Shown here piece by piece: positions 19,156 through 27,315 of a stretch of DNA of 36,325 bases. The DNA is from an uncultured Pseudomonadota bacterium. Lineage in GTDB: Bacteria; Pseudomonadota; Gammaproteobacteria; Burkholderiales; SG8-39. Position 1 is the first letter of the stretch, and every line of letters begins with the position of its first letter. A program made the position numbers and the translations under genes. The stretch lies in assembly GCA_903921325.1 (NCBI GenBank), contig CAIXPL010000012.1, positions 1 through 36,325 on the forward strand. Reading direction: 5' to 3'. The notes under the pieces are model-generated. The model worked only from the letters and a program-made list of their open reading frames with translations. It made no database searches and was not told the origin of the DNA.

Positions 19156-19614
19156 TTATCCCGCCGGCCGGCGGCGAAACCGCAACACCCGGGTGGCGAG
19201 CAGCGTTTCAAAGAAAAATCCGAGCAGTGAACAATTGAAAAAAACGATGCCCGCCAGAAAACTGATCGACACGATGCGCGTGGTATGCAATCCGGTCGTC
19301 TCCCCGACAAACAGGGCCATCACAGTGACCCCGATCAACATGGCACACAGAGTGAGCAGCAACATGCAGATGTTGACCACCCGGCCGCGCAAACGCAGCA
19401 AGTCAAGCTCGCGATACGCCTTGTCGATATCGTGAACTGCATGTGACTCCAGCCGCTCCTCAATGACGCGGGCACGGTCAATGATGCGCGCCAGACGGGT
19501 CGCCACCGCACCGATCAGTGCGGCGACCCCGGTGAGCAGGAACACCGGGGCCAGCGCGAGCTGGATGCCGTGAGTCAGCGCATCGGGTTCGACGACTACG
19601 CCGGGGAACGGCAC
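19156..19614 (-). CDS. DUF2721 inner-membrane protein
   Basis: A 152-residue membrane protein matching the DUF2721 pattern, including IQLALAPVFLLTGVAAL near residues 17-33 and RLARIIDRARVIEERL near 40-55. Three membrane segments are visible: about 17-37, 80-104 and 115-138. A charged cytoplasmic stretch lies between the first two. The start is GTG with AAGGA six bases upstream. It overlaps the end of the amidohydrolase gene by 19 bases, so it is cotranscribed. No biochemical function is known for the family. Confidence 0.85.
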   Translation of the reverse strand: MPFPGVVVEPDALTHGIQLALAPVFLLTGVAALIGAVATRLARIIDRARVIEERLESHAVHDIDKAYRELDLLRLRGRVVNICMLLLTLCAMLIGVTVMALFVGETTGLHTTRIVSISFLAGIVFFNCSLLGFFFETLLATRVLRFRRRPAG

Positions 19615-20615
19615 CAGCAGTCCTTGCGCACACGAAAGATGCGTTGCGCATTGCCACCGAGAATCGCGGAGCGATCGGCGTCACGCAAATAGGCACCCTC
19701 AATCACCTTGCGGGGATCAGGGTCACCAATGTGAAACGGAATATCCGAACCGAGCATGACCTGCTCTGGCGAGGCACGTTTGATCAGATATTCGAGCGCG
19801 GCTGGCTCAAACACGCAGGAGTCGAAAAACAGCATTTCAAATCCCTTGCGCGGATCGGCAAATTTGCCAGGAAACGCATCGTAATTGCGACCAAGTCGAC
19901 CCATGGCGTAGGGCAGTGCCGCGCCGCCGTGCGCCATGACCAGCTTCACCCCGGGGAAGCGCAGCAAATGACCGGAGAACATCAGGCGCGAGACCGCAAT
20001 CGTGCTGTCTGCCAGTCGCCCTGCCACATTCACCAGCTCGTAGTCCTCCAGCCGCGGCTCGCCGCAGACAAACATCGGATGCAGGAACAGCGCGGCACCA
20101 AGCTTCGATGCGGTTTCCCAAAACGGATCGAGCGAGGGATCATCAAGGTTGCCGCCGCGAATGCCGTTCGGCTGCGTGCCGATCATCGCGCCGCCGAAGC
20201 CGCGTTCCATTGCCTCACCGAGCACCTCGGCGGCTAATGCACCGTCTTGTAAAGGAACGCTTGCCAGTGGCGTGAAGCGGGGCTGGTCGCGCAATTCCTC
20301 GTAGGCGCAATCGTTGATATAGCGGCTCCACGCCAGTCCTTCCTGGGGCGGGAGCTCGTAGCCCTCAAGGTCAGTCCACAGACCCAGCAACTGATGGTCA
20401 ATGCCTTTTTCATCCATCCAGCGCACGCGCTCGGCCAGATCCGACAGTTTCGGCGTGATCGGCCGCGTCATCTCGGTGCCAGGAAACTGCATGCGATTGG
20501 CCTTGCCATCGCGCTTCAAAGTGATGCCTGGAAATTGAGCGGCATGGGCGTCAAACCGGTCAAAGGCGAGCTGCGGAACGTAGTGCGCGTGTACATCGAC
20601 AACCAGTGTTTTCAT
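19596..20615 (-). CDS. ACMSD-like amidohydrolase (metal-dependent decarboxylase or hydrolase)
   Basis: A 339-residue protein of the amidohydrolase_2 group, which includes aminocarboxymuconate semialdehyde decarboxylase, 5-carboxyvanillate and gamma-resorcylate decarboxylases. The metal-binding residues are visible: DVHAHYVP near residue 7 (HxH), LFLHPMF near 180, MAHGGAALP near 226 and MLGSDIPF with the catalytic Asp near 294. The ATG at 20613-20615 has GGAAG upstream. A longer in-frame extension has no family similarity. It follows the Bug gene by 47 bases. The substrate is probably a carboxylated aromatic or muconate-type compound; this is inferred from family and context. Confidence 0.88.
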   Translation of the reverse strand: MKTLVVDVHAHYVPQLAFDRFDAHAAQFPGITLKRDGKANRMQFPGTEMTRPITPKLSDLAERVRWMDEKGIDHQLLGLWTDLEGYELPPQEGLAWSRYINDCAYEELRDQPRFTPLASVPLQDGALAAEVLGEAMERGFGGAMIGTQPNGIRGGNLDDPSLDPFWETASKLGAALFLHPMFVCGEPRLEDYELVNVAGRLADSTIAVSRLMFSGHLLRFPGVKLVMAHGGAALPYAMGRLGRNYDAFPGKFADPRKGFEMLFFDSCVFEPAALEYLIKRASPEQVMLGSDIPFHIGDPDPRKVIEGAYLRDADRSAILGGNAQRIFRVRKDCWCRSPA

Positions 20616-20662
20616 GAGGCTTCCGTTCGTTTCAGGTTTGTAATCAAGTGCGGGTTGAAAGT

Positions 20663-21667
20663 TCAGTCGAGCGAGATATTCGCCGTGCGGATCGTCTTTG
20701 ACCACTTGGCGGTCTCGCTGCGAATGAACGCCGTCATTTCATCCGGTGTGCCGGCGAGGAATTCAGCACCCAGATCGGCCAGCTTCTGCCGCGTCGGCGC
20801 ATCGGCCGCGGCGAATGCAAACGCCGCATTCAAGCGGGCGATGATGGCGGCGGGGGTGCCGGCAGGCACACTGAGCCCTTGCCAGGCCGACGCGTCATAC
20901 CCTGAAATGCCCGCTTCGGCCACGGTCGGGATATCCGGGAGCGCCGACAAACGCCGATCAAGCGATACGGCGAGTGCCTTGAGCCGCCCGGCTTTGAGCT
21001 GCTGCGACATGGTGGTCAGATCCAGAAACATCAGCGGAATGCGACCCGCGAGCAGGTCTTGCGCCGCCGGACCGCCGCCCTTATACGGCACGTGGACCAA
21101 GGTGATGTCGCTCGCCTGACGCAGCAATTCCATCGCCAGATGGTGCGGGCTGCCCGACCCTGGCGAGCCATAGTTGATCGTGCCCGGAGCGGCTTTGGCA
21201 GCCGCGATGAATTCGCGCAGGGTGTTGTAGGGTGCGCTCGGATGGGCGACCAGGACCAGAGCGAATCGCGCGGTCAGTGAGATCGGCGCGAGGTCACGCT
21301 GCGGATCATAGGGCAATGATTTGAACAGGCTGGAGTTCGCCGCATAGGTGGCGGTGTCTCCCAGCAGCACGGTATAGCCATCAGCAGGCGACTTGGCCAC
21401 GAGCTCGGCGCCGATGATCGTGCTGGCACCCGGCTTGTTTTCGACCACCACCTGCTGGCCGAGAGATTCGGCCATTTTGACGCTGACCGTGCGTGCGAAA
21501 TAGTCGCTGCCACCGCCGGGGGGATAGGGCACCACCAGACGCACGGGGCGAGCAGGAAAATCCTGTGCGTGCGCAACTGGGATGAGCACGGCCAGCGACA
21601 GCAGGCTTGCCAGCAGCGATATCAACGCAGCACCAATCCGTTTGGGCGGGATAGTTTGCTTGAACAT
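20663..21667 (-). CDS. Bug (TctC-like) periplasmic solute-binding protein
   Basis: A 334-residue periplasmic binding protein. The signal peptide ends VAHA before QDFPARPVRLVVPYPPGG. Family blocks include VVENKPGASTIIGAELVAKSP, YKGGGPAAQDLLAGRIP and LPDIPTVAEAGISGYDA. The start at 21665-21667 is chosen because AAGGA lies eight bases before it; the ATG three codons upstream abuts that site. It is the first gene of the minus-strand catabolic run and may deliver the substrate of the amidohydrolase and DapA-like enzymes. It is only distantly similar to the other Bug protein at 16266-17282. Confidence 0.91.
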   Translation of the reverse strand: MFKQTIPPKRIGAALISLLASLLSLAVLIPVAHAQDFPARPVRLVVPYPPGGGSDYFARTVSVKMAESLGQQVVVENKPGASTIIGAELVAKSPADGYTVLLGDTATYAANSSLFKSLPYDPQRDLAPISLTARFALVLVAHPSAPYNTLREFIAAAKAAPGTINYGSPGSGSPHHLAMELLRQASDITLVHVPYKGGGPAAQDLLAGRIPLMFLDLTTMSQQLKAGRLKALAVSLDRRLSALPDIPTVAEAGISGYDASAWQGLSVPAGTPAAIIARLNAAFAFAAADAPTRQKLADLGAEFLAGTPDEMTAFIRSETAKWSKTIRTANISLD

Positions 21668-21762
21668 TAGGGACATCCTTTTTTGACCACGCGCGAGAGG
21701 GCATGGCGAGGGTAGCATACGGCTTATCCTGCGCACAGAGCGCCCTTCGAACCGAGAACGTC

Positions 21763-22344
21763 ATGACCGAATCGACCCCTGACCGTCCCTCTTGCGCAGC
21801 GCACCCAGGTGCCATTGCCACCCTGGGCGGCGGATGCTTCTGGTGCCTTGAAGCGGTGTATGACGATCTGCGCGGTGTGACTGCCGTCGAGTCAGGCTAT
21901 AGCGGCGGCGCCAGGCCCAACCCAAGCTATGAACAGGTATGCACCGGTGCCAGTGGCCACGCTGAAGTGGTGCGAGTCTGGTTCGACCCGGAACAACTGA
22001 GCTTTCGCGAAATCCTTGAAGTGTTTTTTGCGATCCACGATCCGACCACGCTCAATCGCCAGGGCAACGATGTCGGTTCGCAATACCGCTCAGTCATTTT
22101 CTGTCATGACGAGGCCCAGCAAGAGACGGCACGCACCCTCATCGACGAATTGACCCGCGATGAAGTGTTCCGTGATCCGATTGTCACCCAGGTGATGCCA
22201 GTGGCGCCCTACTACCCGGCCGAGCAATACCATCAGAACTATTTTCGTGACCATCCCGGGCAGGGCTATTGCATGGCCGTCGTGGCGCCCAAGCTGGTCA
22301 AATTTCGCAAGCGCTACGCGAGCCGGCTTAAATCGAATGGCTGA
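21763..22344 (+). CDS. msrA: Peptide-methionine (S)-S-oxide reductase
   Basis: MsrA reduces the S-form of methionine sulfoxide in oxidised proteins. The 193-residue product shows the catalytic GGGCFWCLE motif near residue 23, the conserved GYSGG region, IHDPTTLNRQGNDVGSQYRS near 91-110 and YPAEQYHQNYF near 155. Thioredoxin would recycle it. The ATG at 21763 is preferred because family similarity begins shortly after it; the ribosome binding site is weak, and an earlier in-frame ATG at 21703 remains possible. It is divergent from the Bug gene and convergent with ppk. Confidence 0.94.
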   Translation: MTESTPDRPSCAAHPGAIATLGGGCFWCLEAVYDDLRGVTAVESGYSGGARPNPSYEQVCTGASGHAEVVRVWFDPEQLSFREILEVFFAIHDPTTLNRQGNDVGSQYRSVIFCHDEAQQETARTLIDELTRDEVFRDPIVTQVMPVAPYYPAEQYHQNYFRDHPGQGYCMAVVAPKLVKFRKRYASRLKSNG

Positions 22345-22470
22345 GCAGACACCTGGCGTGCCTCAACGAGCCCGGTTTTGAGCGGACTCACGCGTCCGCG
22401 CAACGCCCGGTGCGACCCTTTGACGACGCTGTGACGGCCGCATGGCTGGTTGCACAAGTAGTGATCACGC

Positions 22471-24561
22471 CTATGGTGCGAGCAGGCGCAGCAGTTCGCT
22501 CTGCGGCGAGCGGGCACCCATCGTATGGCCCGGCCGGTCGTACTCGCCGGCGGCATTCATGGTCCACACCGCATCGCTATCTTTCAGGTACATCTTCAAG
22601 CCCTCGCGCATCACGCGCTCTTTCTGCTTGCGCTCAAGGACAGGAAAGCAGGTTTCAATACGCCTGAAGAAGTTGCGATACATCCAGTCGGCGCTTGACA
22701 GATACATGTCTTCACGGCCATCGGCATGGAAATAGAAGACTCGGCTGTGTTCGAGAAAGCGGCCAAGCACCGAGCGCACGCGGATATTGTCTGACAGTCC
22801 GGCAACCTGCGGCCGCAGCGCGCACACGCCACGCACGATCAAGTCGATCTGTACACCGGCCTGCGACGCCCGATACAGCGCCTCAATAATGTCCAGATCG
22901 AGCAGGGCATTCATGCGCGCGATGATCTGCGCCGGCCTGCCCGCGCGCGCGATGCACGCTTCAGCTTCGATTGCGGCGAGCACCCTGGCATGCAGCGTGA
23001 ACGGAGCCTGCCAGATATGGTGCAAATCGCTTGCCAGCCCCAGCCCGGTGAGTTGCTTGAACATCTCATTGACGTCTGCACACATCTCCGGATTGGCCGT
23101 GAACAATCCGAAATCGGTATACATGCGTGCAGTTCGAATGTGGTAATTGCCAGTCGACAAATGCGCGTAGCGACGCAGCTTGCCCTGCTCGCGGCGCACC
23201 ACCATCAGCATCTTTGCGTGCGTCTTGTAGCCCACCACGCCATAGACCACATGGGCACCGACCTCTTCCAATCGCGCCGCCCAGTTGATGTTGGTTTCTT
23301 CATCGAAGCGCGCCTTCAATTCCACCACCACGGTGACTTCCTTGCCGTTGCGCGCCGCCTGGATCAGCGTCTCCATGAGTGCAGACTCCGATCCGGTTCG
23401 GTAAATCGTCTGCTTGATGGCGGCCACGTCCGGATCGATCGATGCGGCACGCAGGAAATCCAGCACCGGTTGAAACGATTGATAGGGATGATGCAGGAGC
23501 ACATCGCCTTTTGCGATCACCGAAAATGGATCGACGTTGCCCTGCCACAAGCGCTCAATACGCCGCGGCAAACCCGGTTTGAATGGCGGAAATTTCAGAT
23601 CGGGTCGATCGATCAGGTCAGGAATCTGATTGAGGCGGACCAGATTCACCGGACCATCGACGCGGTAGACATCCCGTGCAGTCAGATCAAACTGCTGCAT
23701 CAGAAATTGCTCCATGCTGGCAGAACACCCCGAGGTCACCTCAAGGCGCACGGCGTCACCAAAATGGCGCTCGAACAGTTCGCCCTCAAGCGCGGTGCGC
23801 AGATTTTTCACTTCTTCGTCGTCGACGAACAGATCGCTATTGCGAGTCACCCGGAATTCGTAACAACCCTTGAGCGTCATGCCGGGAAACAGCAGATAGA
23901 TGAACTGCCGCAGGATCGAACCCAGGGTGACGAAATTATTGGGTACCCGCGCGACCTGCGCTGGCATGCGTATGACGCGCGGCAACACCCGGGGCGCCTG
24001 GACGATGGCAAAGCCCGAACTGCGGCCGAACGCATCTGCGCCTTCCAGTTCAATCGCGAAATTCAGTGATTTGTTCAGCACCCGCGGAAACGGGTGAGCC
24101 GGATCAAGGCCGATCGGCGTCAGCACAGGCAGCACGTCCGTCTCGAAATACGTACGTGCCCAGGCTCGTTGCGATTCGGTCCAGGCATCGCGCTGGATCA
24201 TCGCGATCCCTTCGCGTTCGAGGGCCGGAATCAATACCGAGTTGAACACCGAATACTGGCGTGCCACAAGCGTGCTTGCGCGCACGCTGATCTGCTCGAG
24301 CACATCGGACACGGCCATGTCGTCCGGCGTGCGGGCCGCTGGATCATGCAACAGTTCCTGCCGTAACCCGGCGACCCGAATCTCGAAGAATTCGTCCAGG
24401 TTTGACGACACGATGCAGACATAGCGCAGGCGTTCCAGCAGGGGGACGTGCGCATCCTCAGCCAAGGCAAACACGCGCTCGTTAAACGCGAGCGATCCCA
24501 ACTCACGGTTGAGGACACGTGGGCCGGTCGGCGCTGTCGCAACGGGGGGCGCGGAACTCAT
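22471..24561 (-). CDS. ppk: Polyphosphate kinase 1
   Basis: PPK1 reversibly builds inorganic polyphosphate from ATP. The 696-residue length is standard. The N-terminal domain has NRELGSLAFNERVFALAED. The catalytic domains carry the autophosphorylated His in YAHLSTGNYH (near residue 472), the second His in RVFYFHADG (near 613), and LLHHPYQSFQPV near 360. The C-terminal part reads RVMREGLKMYLKDSDAVWTMNAAGEYDR. It is divergent from ppx with 127 bases between starts, so synthesis and breakdown of polyphosphate are encoded side by side. GAGAG lies seven bases before the ATG. Confidence 0.96.
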   Translation of the reverse strand: MSSAPPVATAPTGPRVLNRELGSLAFNERVFALAEDAHVPLLERLRYVCIVSSNLDEFFEIRVAGLRQELLHDPAARTPDDMAVSDVLEQISVRASTLVARQYSVFNSVLIPALEREGIAMIQRDAWTESQRAWARTYFETDVLPVLTPIGLDPAHPFPRVLNKSLNFAIELEGADAFGRSSGFAIVQAPRVLPRVIRMPAQVARVPNNFVTLGSILRQFIYLLFPGMTLKGCYEFRVTRNSDLFVDDEEVKNLRTALEGELFERHFGDAVRLEVTSGCSASMEQFLMQQFDLTARDVYRVDGPVNLVRLNQIPDLIDRPDLKFPPFKPGLPRRIERLWQGNVDPFSVIAKGDVLLHHPYQSFQPVLDFLRAASIDPDVAAIKQTIYRTGSESALMETLIQAARNGKEVTVVVELKARFDEETNINWAARLEEVGAHVVYGVVGYKTHAKMLMVVRREQGKLRRYAHLSTGNYHIRTARMYTDFGLFTANPEMCADVNEMFKQLTGLGLASDLHHIWQAPFTLHARVLAAIEAEACIARAGRPAQIIARMNALLDLDIIEALYRASQAGVQIDLIVRGVCALRPQVAGLSDNIRVRSVLGRFLEHSRVFYFHADGREDMYLSSADWMYRNFFRRIETCFPVLERKQKERVMREGLKMYLKDSDAVWTMNAAGEYDRPGHTMGARSPQSELLRLLAP

Positions 24562-24676
24562 GGCAATGCTCTCGAGGGTGCTGGGCGCTGGGTCTGATTA
24601 TGACGGATCAATGGCAAGTGGTGATTTGTCTGATCACCCGGGTCTGTTTACCCTGTGTCGCGGTCGATTCGGGCAT

Positions 24677-24682
24677 TACAAT
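24677..24682 (+). promoter_or_regulatory. -10 element placed for a leaderless ppx transcript
   Basis: TACAAT lies at 24677-24682, only six bases before the ppx ATG at 24689. The usual seven-base offset puts the transcription start on the A of the start codon. There is no ribosome binding site and no good -35 box at 17-18 bases. Both points fit, but do not prove, a leaderless message. Confidence 0.45.
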
Positions 24683-24688
24683 AGCCCC

Positions 24689-26203
24689 ATGTCGGAATCC
24701 TCGCCTTCGCTACTGGCTGCCATTGACCTCGGCTCGAACAGTTTCCGGATGGAAATCGGCCGAGTGGTGGGGAGCCAGATCTACACGCTTGACTCATTGC
24801 GCGATACGGTGCGCCTTGCCTCCGGCCTCACCCGTGAGAAGTTTCTCAGTCGCGAGGCCTTTCAGCGCGGATTGGACGTGCTGGAGCGATTTGGCGAACG
24901 CCTGCGCGGGTTTGCACCGCATTCAGTGCGCGCTGTGGGCACCAACACATTGCGCGTCGCGCGCAACGCGCCAGAGTTCCTGAGCGAAGCGGAGCGGCGC
25001 CTCGGATTTCCGATCGAAGTGATTGGCGGCCGCGAAGAGGCACGTCTGATTTATTTCGGCGTAGCCCATCTGCAGCAGCCAGGGGCCCGACGACGGCTGG
25101 TGGTCGACATTGGCGGCGGATCGACCGAACTCGTGGTCGGTAACGGCTACACACCCGAGGTGATGGAAAGTCTCTATGTCGGTTGCGTCAGTTATTCACT
25201 GCGCCATTTTCCCGACGACACGTTTACCCGCGCTGCATTTCGCGAAGCGGAACTGGCGGCGCGGCGCGAATTTGAGGTGGTTTCGCGGGGACTGCGTCGC
25301 CTGGGATGGTCCGATGCGATCGGCTCATCGGGCACCGCACGCGCCCTGGCCGATCTGCTCGAGCAGAACGAGTTGAGTGATCATGGCATCACCCTTGAGG
25401 GCCTCGAAGCGCTCAAGGCCGCCATGATCAAGGCCGGGTGCGGCGCCGATTTGCGTCTGCTCGGATTACGGCAGGATCGGATCCCGGTGCTCGGCGGTGG
25501 CCTCGCCATCATGTTGGCGGCGTTCTCGGAATTGTCGATCGAACACATGGATGTATCGGAGGGGGCACTACGCACCGGTGTGCTCTATGACCTGCTCGGT
25601 CGGGTGCGCCACGAAGACATGCGCGAGACGACGGTGCGCGAGTTTGCTCAGCGCTATAGCGTCGATGAGGCGCAGGCACAACGTGTATCCGGACTGGCGA
25701 GCCGACTATGGGCGGGATTACGCGCGTCTGAGCTTGCAGGGCGCAGTGCCGATGACGACAAGGATGATGATGCTCTGCAGTTGTTACTGTGGGCCGCGCG
25801 GCTGCATGAGATTGGCCTGTCGATTTCCCATAATGGATATCACAAGCATGCAGCCTACATTCTGACCCATGCCGACATGCCCGGCTTCTCGCGCAAGGAA
25901 CAGGGCGAACTTGCGACGCTCGTCCTGGGTCATACGGGCAAGCTCGCCAAGATGAAATCGGTGCTTGAATCGGGCGCCGACGTGCGCGCGTTGCTGTGCC
26001 TCAGGCTGGCCGCCGTCATGTTTCGCAGCCGCACCGACCTGGCACCAGCGACCCTGCAACTGAGTGTCTATCGGTCGCGTTATCAGATTGAAATCTCTGC
26101 CGACTGGCTTGAGGCCAATCCACTCACCGAGTATGACTTACGCCAGGAGATGGCTGAGTGGGAGCGACATGGCATCGCGCTGGAGATGAGCGCACGGCGT
26201 TAA
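24689..26203 (+). CDS. ppx: Exopolyphosphatase (Ppx/GppA family)
   Basis: It removes terminal phosphates from polyphosphate and may also act on pppGpp. The 504-residue protein has the ASKHA fold motifs AIDLGSNSFRMEIG near residue 10, RAVGTNTLRVARN near 91, EVIGGREEARLIYFG with the catalytic Glu near 120, and VVDIGGGSTELVVG near 144. The C-terminal HD-like domain has LHEIGLSISHNGYHKHAAYIL near 373-393. The start is taken at MSESSPSLLAAIDLG because the upstream in-frame extension has no similarity. No ribosome binding site precedes it. It is paired head to head with ppk, and sixA converges on it with 14 bases between stop codons. Confidence 0.95.
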   Translation: MSESSPSLLAAIDLGSNSFRMEIGRVVGSQIYTLDSLRDTVRLASGLTREKFLSREAFQRGLDVLERFGERLRGFAPHSVRAVGTNTLRVARNAPEFLSEAERRLGFPIEVIGGREEARLIYFGVAHLQQPGARRRLVVDIGGGSTELVVGNGYTPEVMESLYVGCVSYSLRHFPDDTFTRAAFREAELAARREFEVVSRGLRRLGWSDAIGSSGTARALADLLEQNELSDHGITLEGLEALKAAMIKAGCGADLRLLGLRQDRIPVLGGGLAIMLAAFSELSIEHMDVSEGALRTGVLYDLLGRVRHEDMRETTVREFAQRYSVDEAQAQRVSGLASRLWAGLRASELAGRSADDDKDDDALQLLLWAARLHEIGLSISHNGYHKHAAYILTHADMPGFSRKEQGELATLVLGHTGKLAKMKSVLESGADVRALLCLRLAAVMFRSRTDLAPATLQLSVYRSRYQIEISADWLEANPLTEYDLRQEMAEWERHGIALEMSARR

Positions 26204-26217
26204 TCGCCTGCGAGGGA

Positions 26218-26685
26218 TCAAACCAGATCCGGGGTCATCACGGCACGCAAGACACAATGCGGCCCCTCTTCTCGGTCGCGGTTGGCGAACCACCACGCCG
26301 CCCCTTTCTTGATTGACCAGACTGCACCGGCATCACCGAGCAATACTGCGGCGACTGCGCCGAGCGTCGGCTGATGGCCCACCACCACGACCGTGCGCCG
26401 GTTATCCGGCCAGTTCACCAGTGCTAAAAGCTCAGCCGCGTCCGCTCCCGGTGCCAGTGCAGGCACGACTCGATAGCGTCGCTCCAGTGCATCGGCTGTC
26501 TGGCGCGTGCGCACCGCCGGACTCACCAGAAAATCGCAATCAGCCGGCAACCGCGCGTTCAACCACGCCGCCATGATTTCCGATTGCTTCTGACCGCGCT
26601 TGGTGAGAGCGCGGTCCAGATCGCTACCTGAATCACCGCTGGGCAGATCCTCCGCCGCGGCATGACGCCATAGAATCAGGTTCAT
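26218..26685 (-). CDS. sixA: Phosphohistidine phosphatase SixA-type
   Basis: A 155-residue histidine phosphatase. Catalytic motifs are visible: LWRHAAAED near residue 5 (RHA rather than RHG), RTRQTADALE near 61 and VVGHQPTLG near 103, containing the second His. In E. coli SixA dephosphorylates histidine phosphotransfer proteins. The ATG at 26683-26685 has GGGGAG just upstream; the longer in-frame extension is rejected. It ends 14 bases from the convergent ppx stop. An Hpt protein gene lies divergently next to it at 26914, a possible substrate, though this is inference from family and position. Confidence 0.9.
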   Translation of the reverse strand: MNLILWRHAAAEDLPSGDSGSDLDRALTKRGQKQSEIMAAWLNARLPADCDFLVSPAVRTRQTADALERRYRVVPALAPGADAAELLALVNWPDNRRTVVVVGHQPTLGAVAAVLLGDAGAVWSIKKGAAWWFANRDREEGPHCVLRAVMTPDLV

Positions 26686-26913
26686 GGGACTCCCCATTGC
26701 AACCGGACTTGGCCCGGGTGCGCGTTGCGCGAACTTCGACATGGCAATATGTCGATTATGCCCTGTACGGCCGCGGCCGCACCACCTCAGACTGTTATCA
26801 TTTTATGACTACAAGTCAGTGATGTTTGCGCCTCAACGCGAGAGCGCGAAGGTCGCGCTCAATCTGTCGCAATCAAGCACCCGCTCGACGCGTGAGTTCG
26901 ATTGAAGGAACCT

Positions 26914-27267
26914 ATGGGAATGACTTTGCTATTCGACCGTTCAAGTCTGATGGATCGCATCGGCCAGGACGAAGAGGTGTTCCACGAACTGATCGATGCG
27001 TTTTTTGAATTGCAGCCGGGTCGGGTCGCTGAGTTGCGCGACGCAATCGCCAGCGGTGACAGCGCACGTACCGCGAAGCTTGCGCATTTGTTGTGCGGTG
27101 GCTTTCGCAGCCTCTCCATGGACCCGGTGGGACAGCTGGCGAGCGCCATCGAGCAGGCAGCACGCCACGGCGATCGCGCTGGTTGCGGCGATTTGATGGT
27201 TGCGTTTGACAATGCCTTCAGTGACCTGCTCACCGATCTGGCACCGATGCGTGGTGCCAACCCGTGA
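26914..27267 (+). CDS. Histidine phosphotransfer (Hpt) domain protein
   Basis: A 117-residue stand-alone Hpt domain, a four-helix bundle that relays phosphate between response regulators and kinases. The phosphorylatable His is in KLAHLLCGGFRSL, residue 58 from this start, matching the family pattern AHxLKG. Earlier helices read DEEVFHELIDAFFELQPGRVAELRDAI. The ATG at 26914 has AAGGA five bases upstream; the ATG two codons later is an alternative. It precedes the REC-EAL gene by 48 bases in the same direction, so the two probably form one operon and a phosphorelay pair. No histidine kinase is in the window. Confidence 0.85.
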   Translation: MGMTLLFDRSSLMDRIGQDEEVFHELIDAFFELQPGRVAELRDAIASGDSARTAKLAHLLCGGFRSLSMDPVGQLASAIEQAARHGDRAGCGDLMVAFDNAFSDLLTDLAPMRGANP

Positions 27268-27315
27268 CAATCCGAACAATCAATTAGGCAGCAAACGAGG
27301 CAGACCGAGCAATTC

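Noticed and set aside
22382-22399. Six-base-pair hairpin (GCGGAC/GTCCGC) between msrA and ppk
   Set aside because: The stem is short, no T-run follows, and such repeats are common by chance at this GC content.
24639-24665. CTGT repeats before ppx resembling a PhoB box
   Set aside because: The half-sites (CTGTTTA and CTGTGTC) are nine bases apart, not eleven, and the -10 distance is wrong.
26792-26809. Possible PhoB box before the Hpt gene (CTGTTAT-CATT-TTATGAC)
   Set aside because: The first half matches well but the second matches only four of seven bases, and no -10 element lies at the expected distance.
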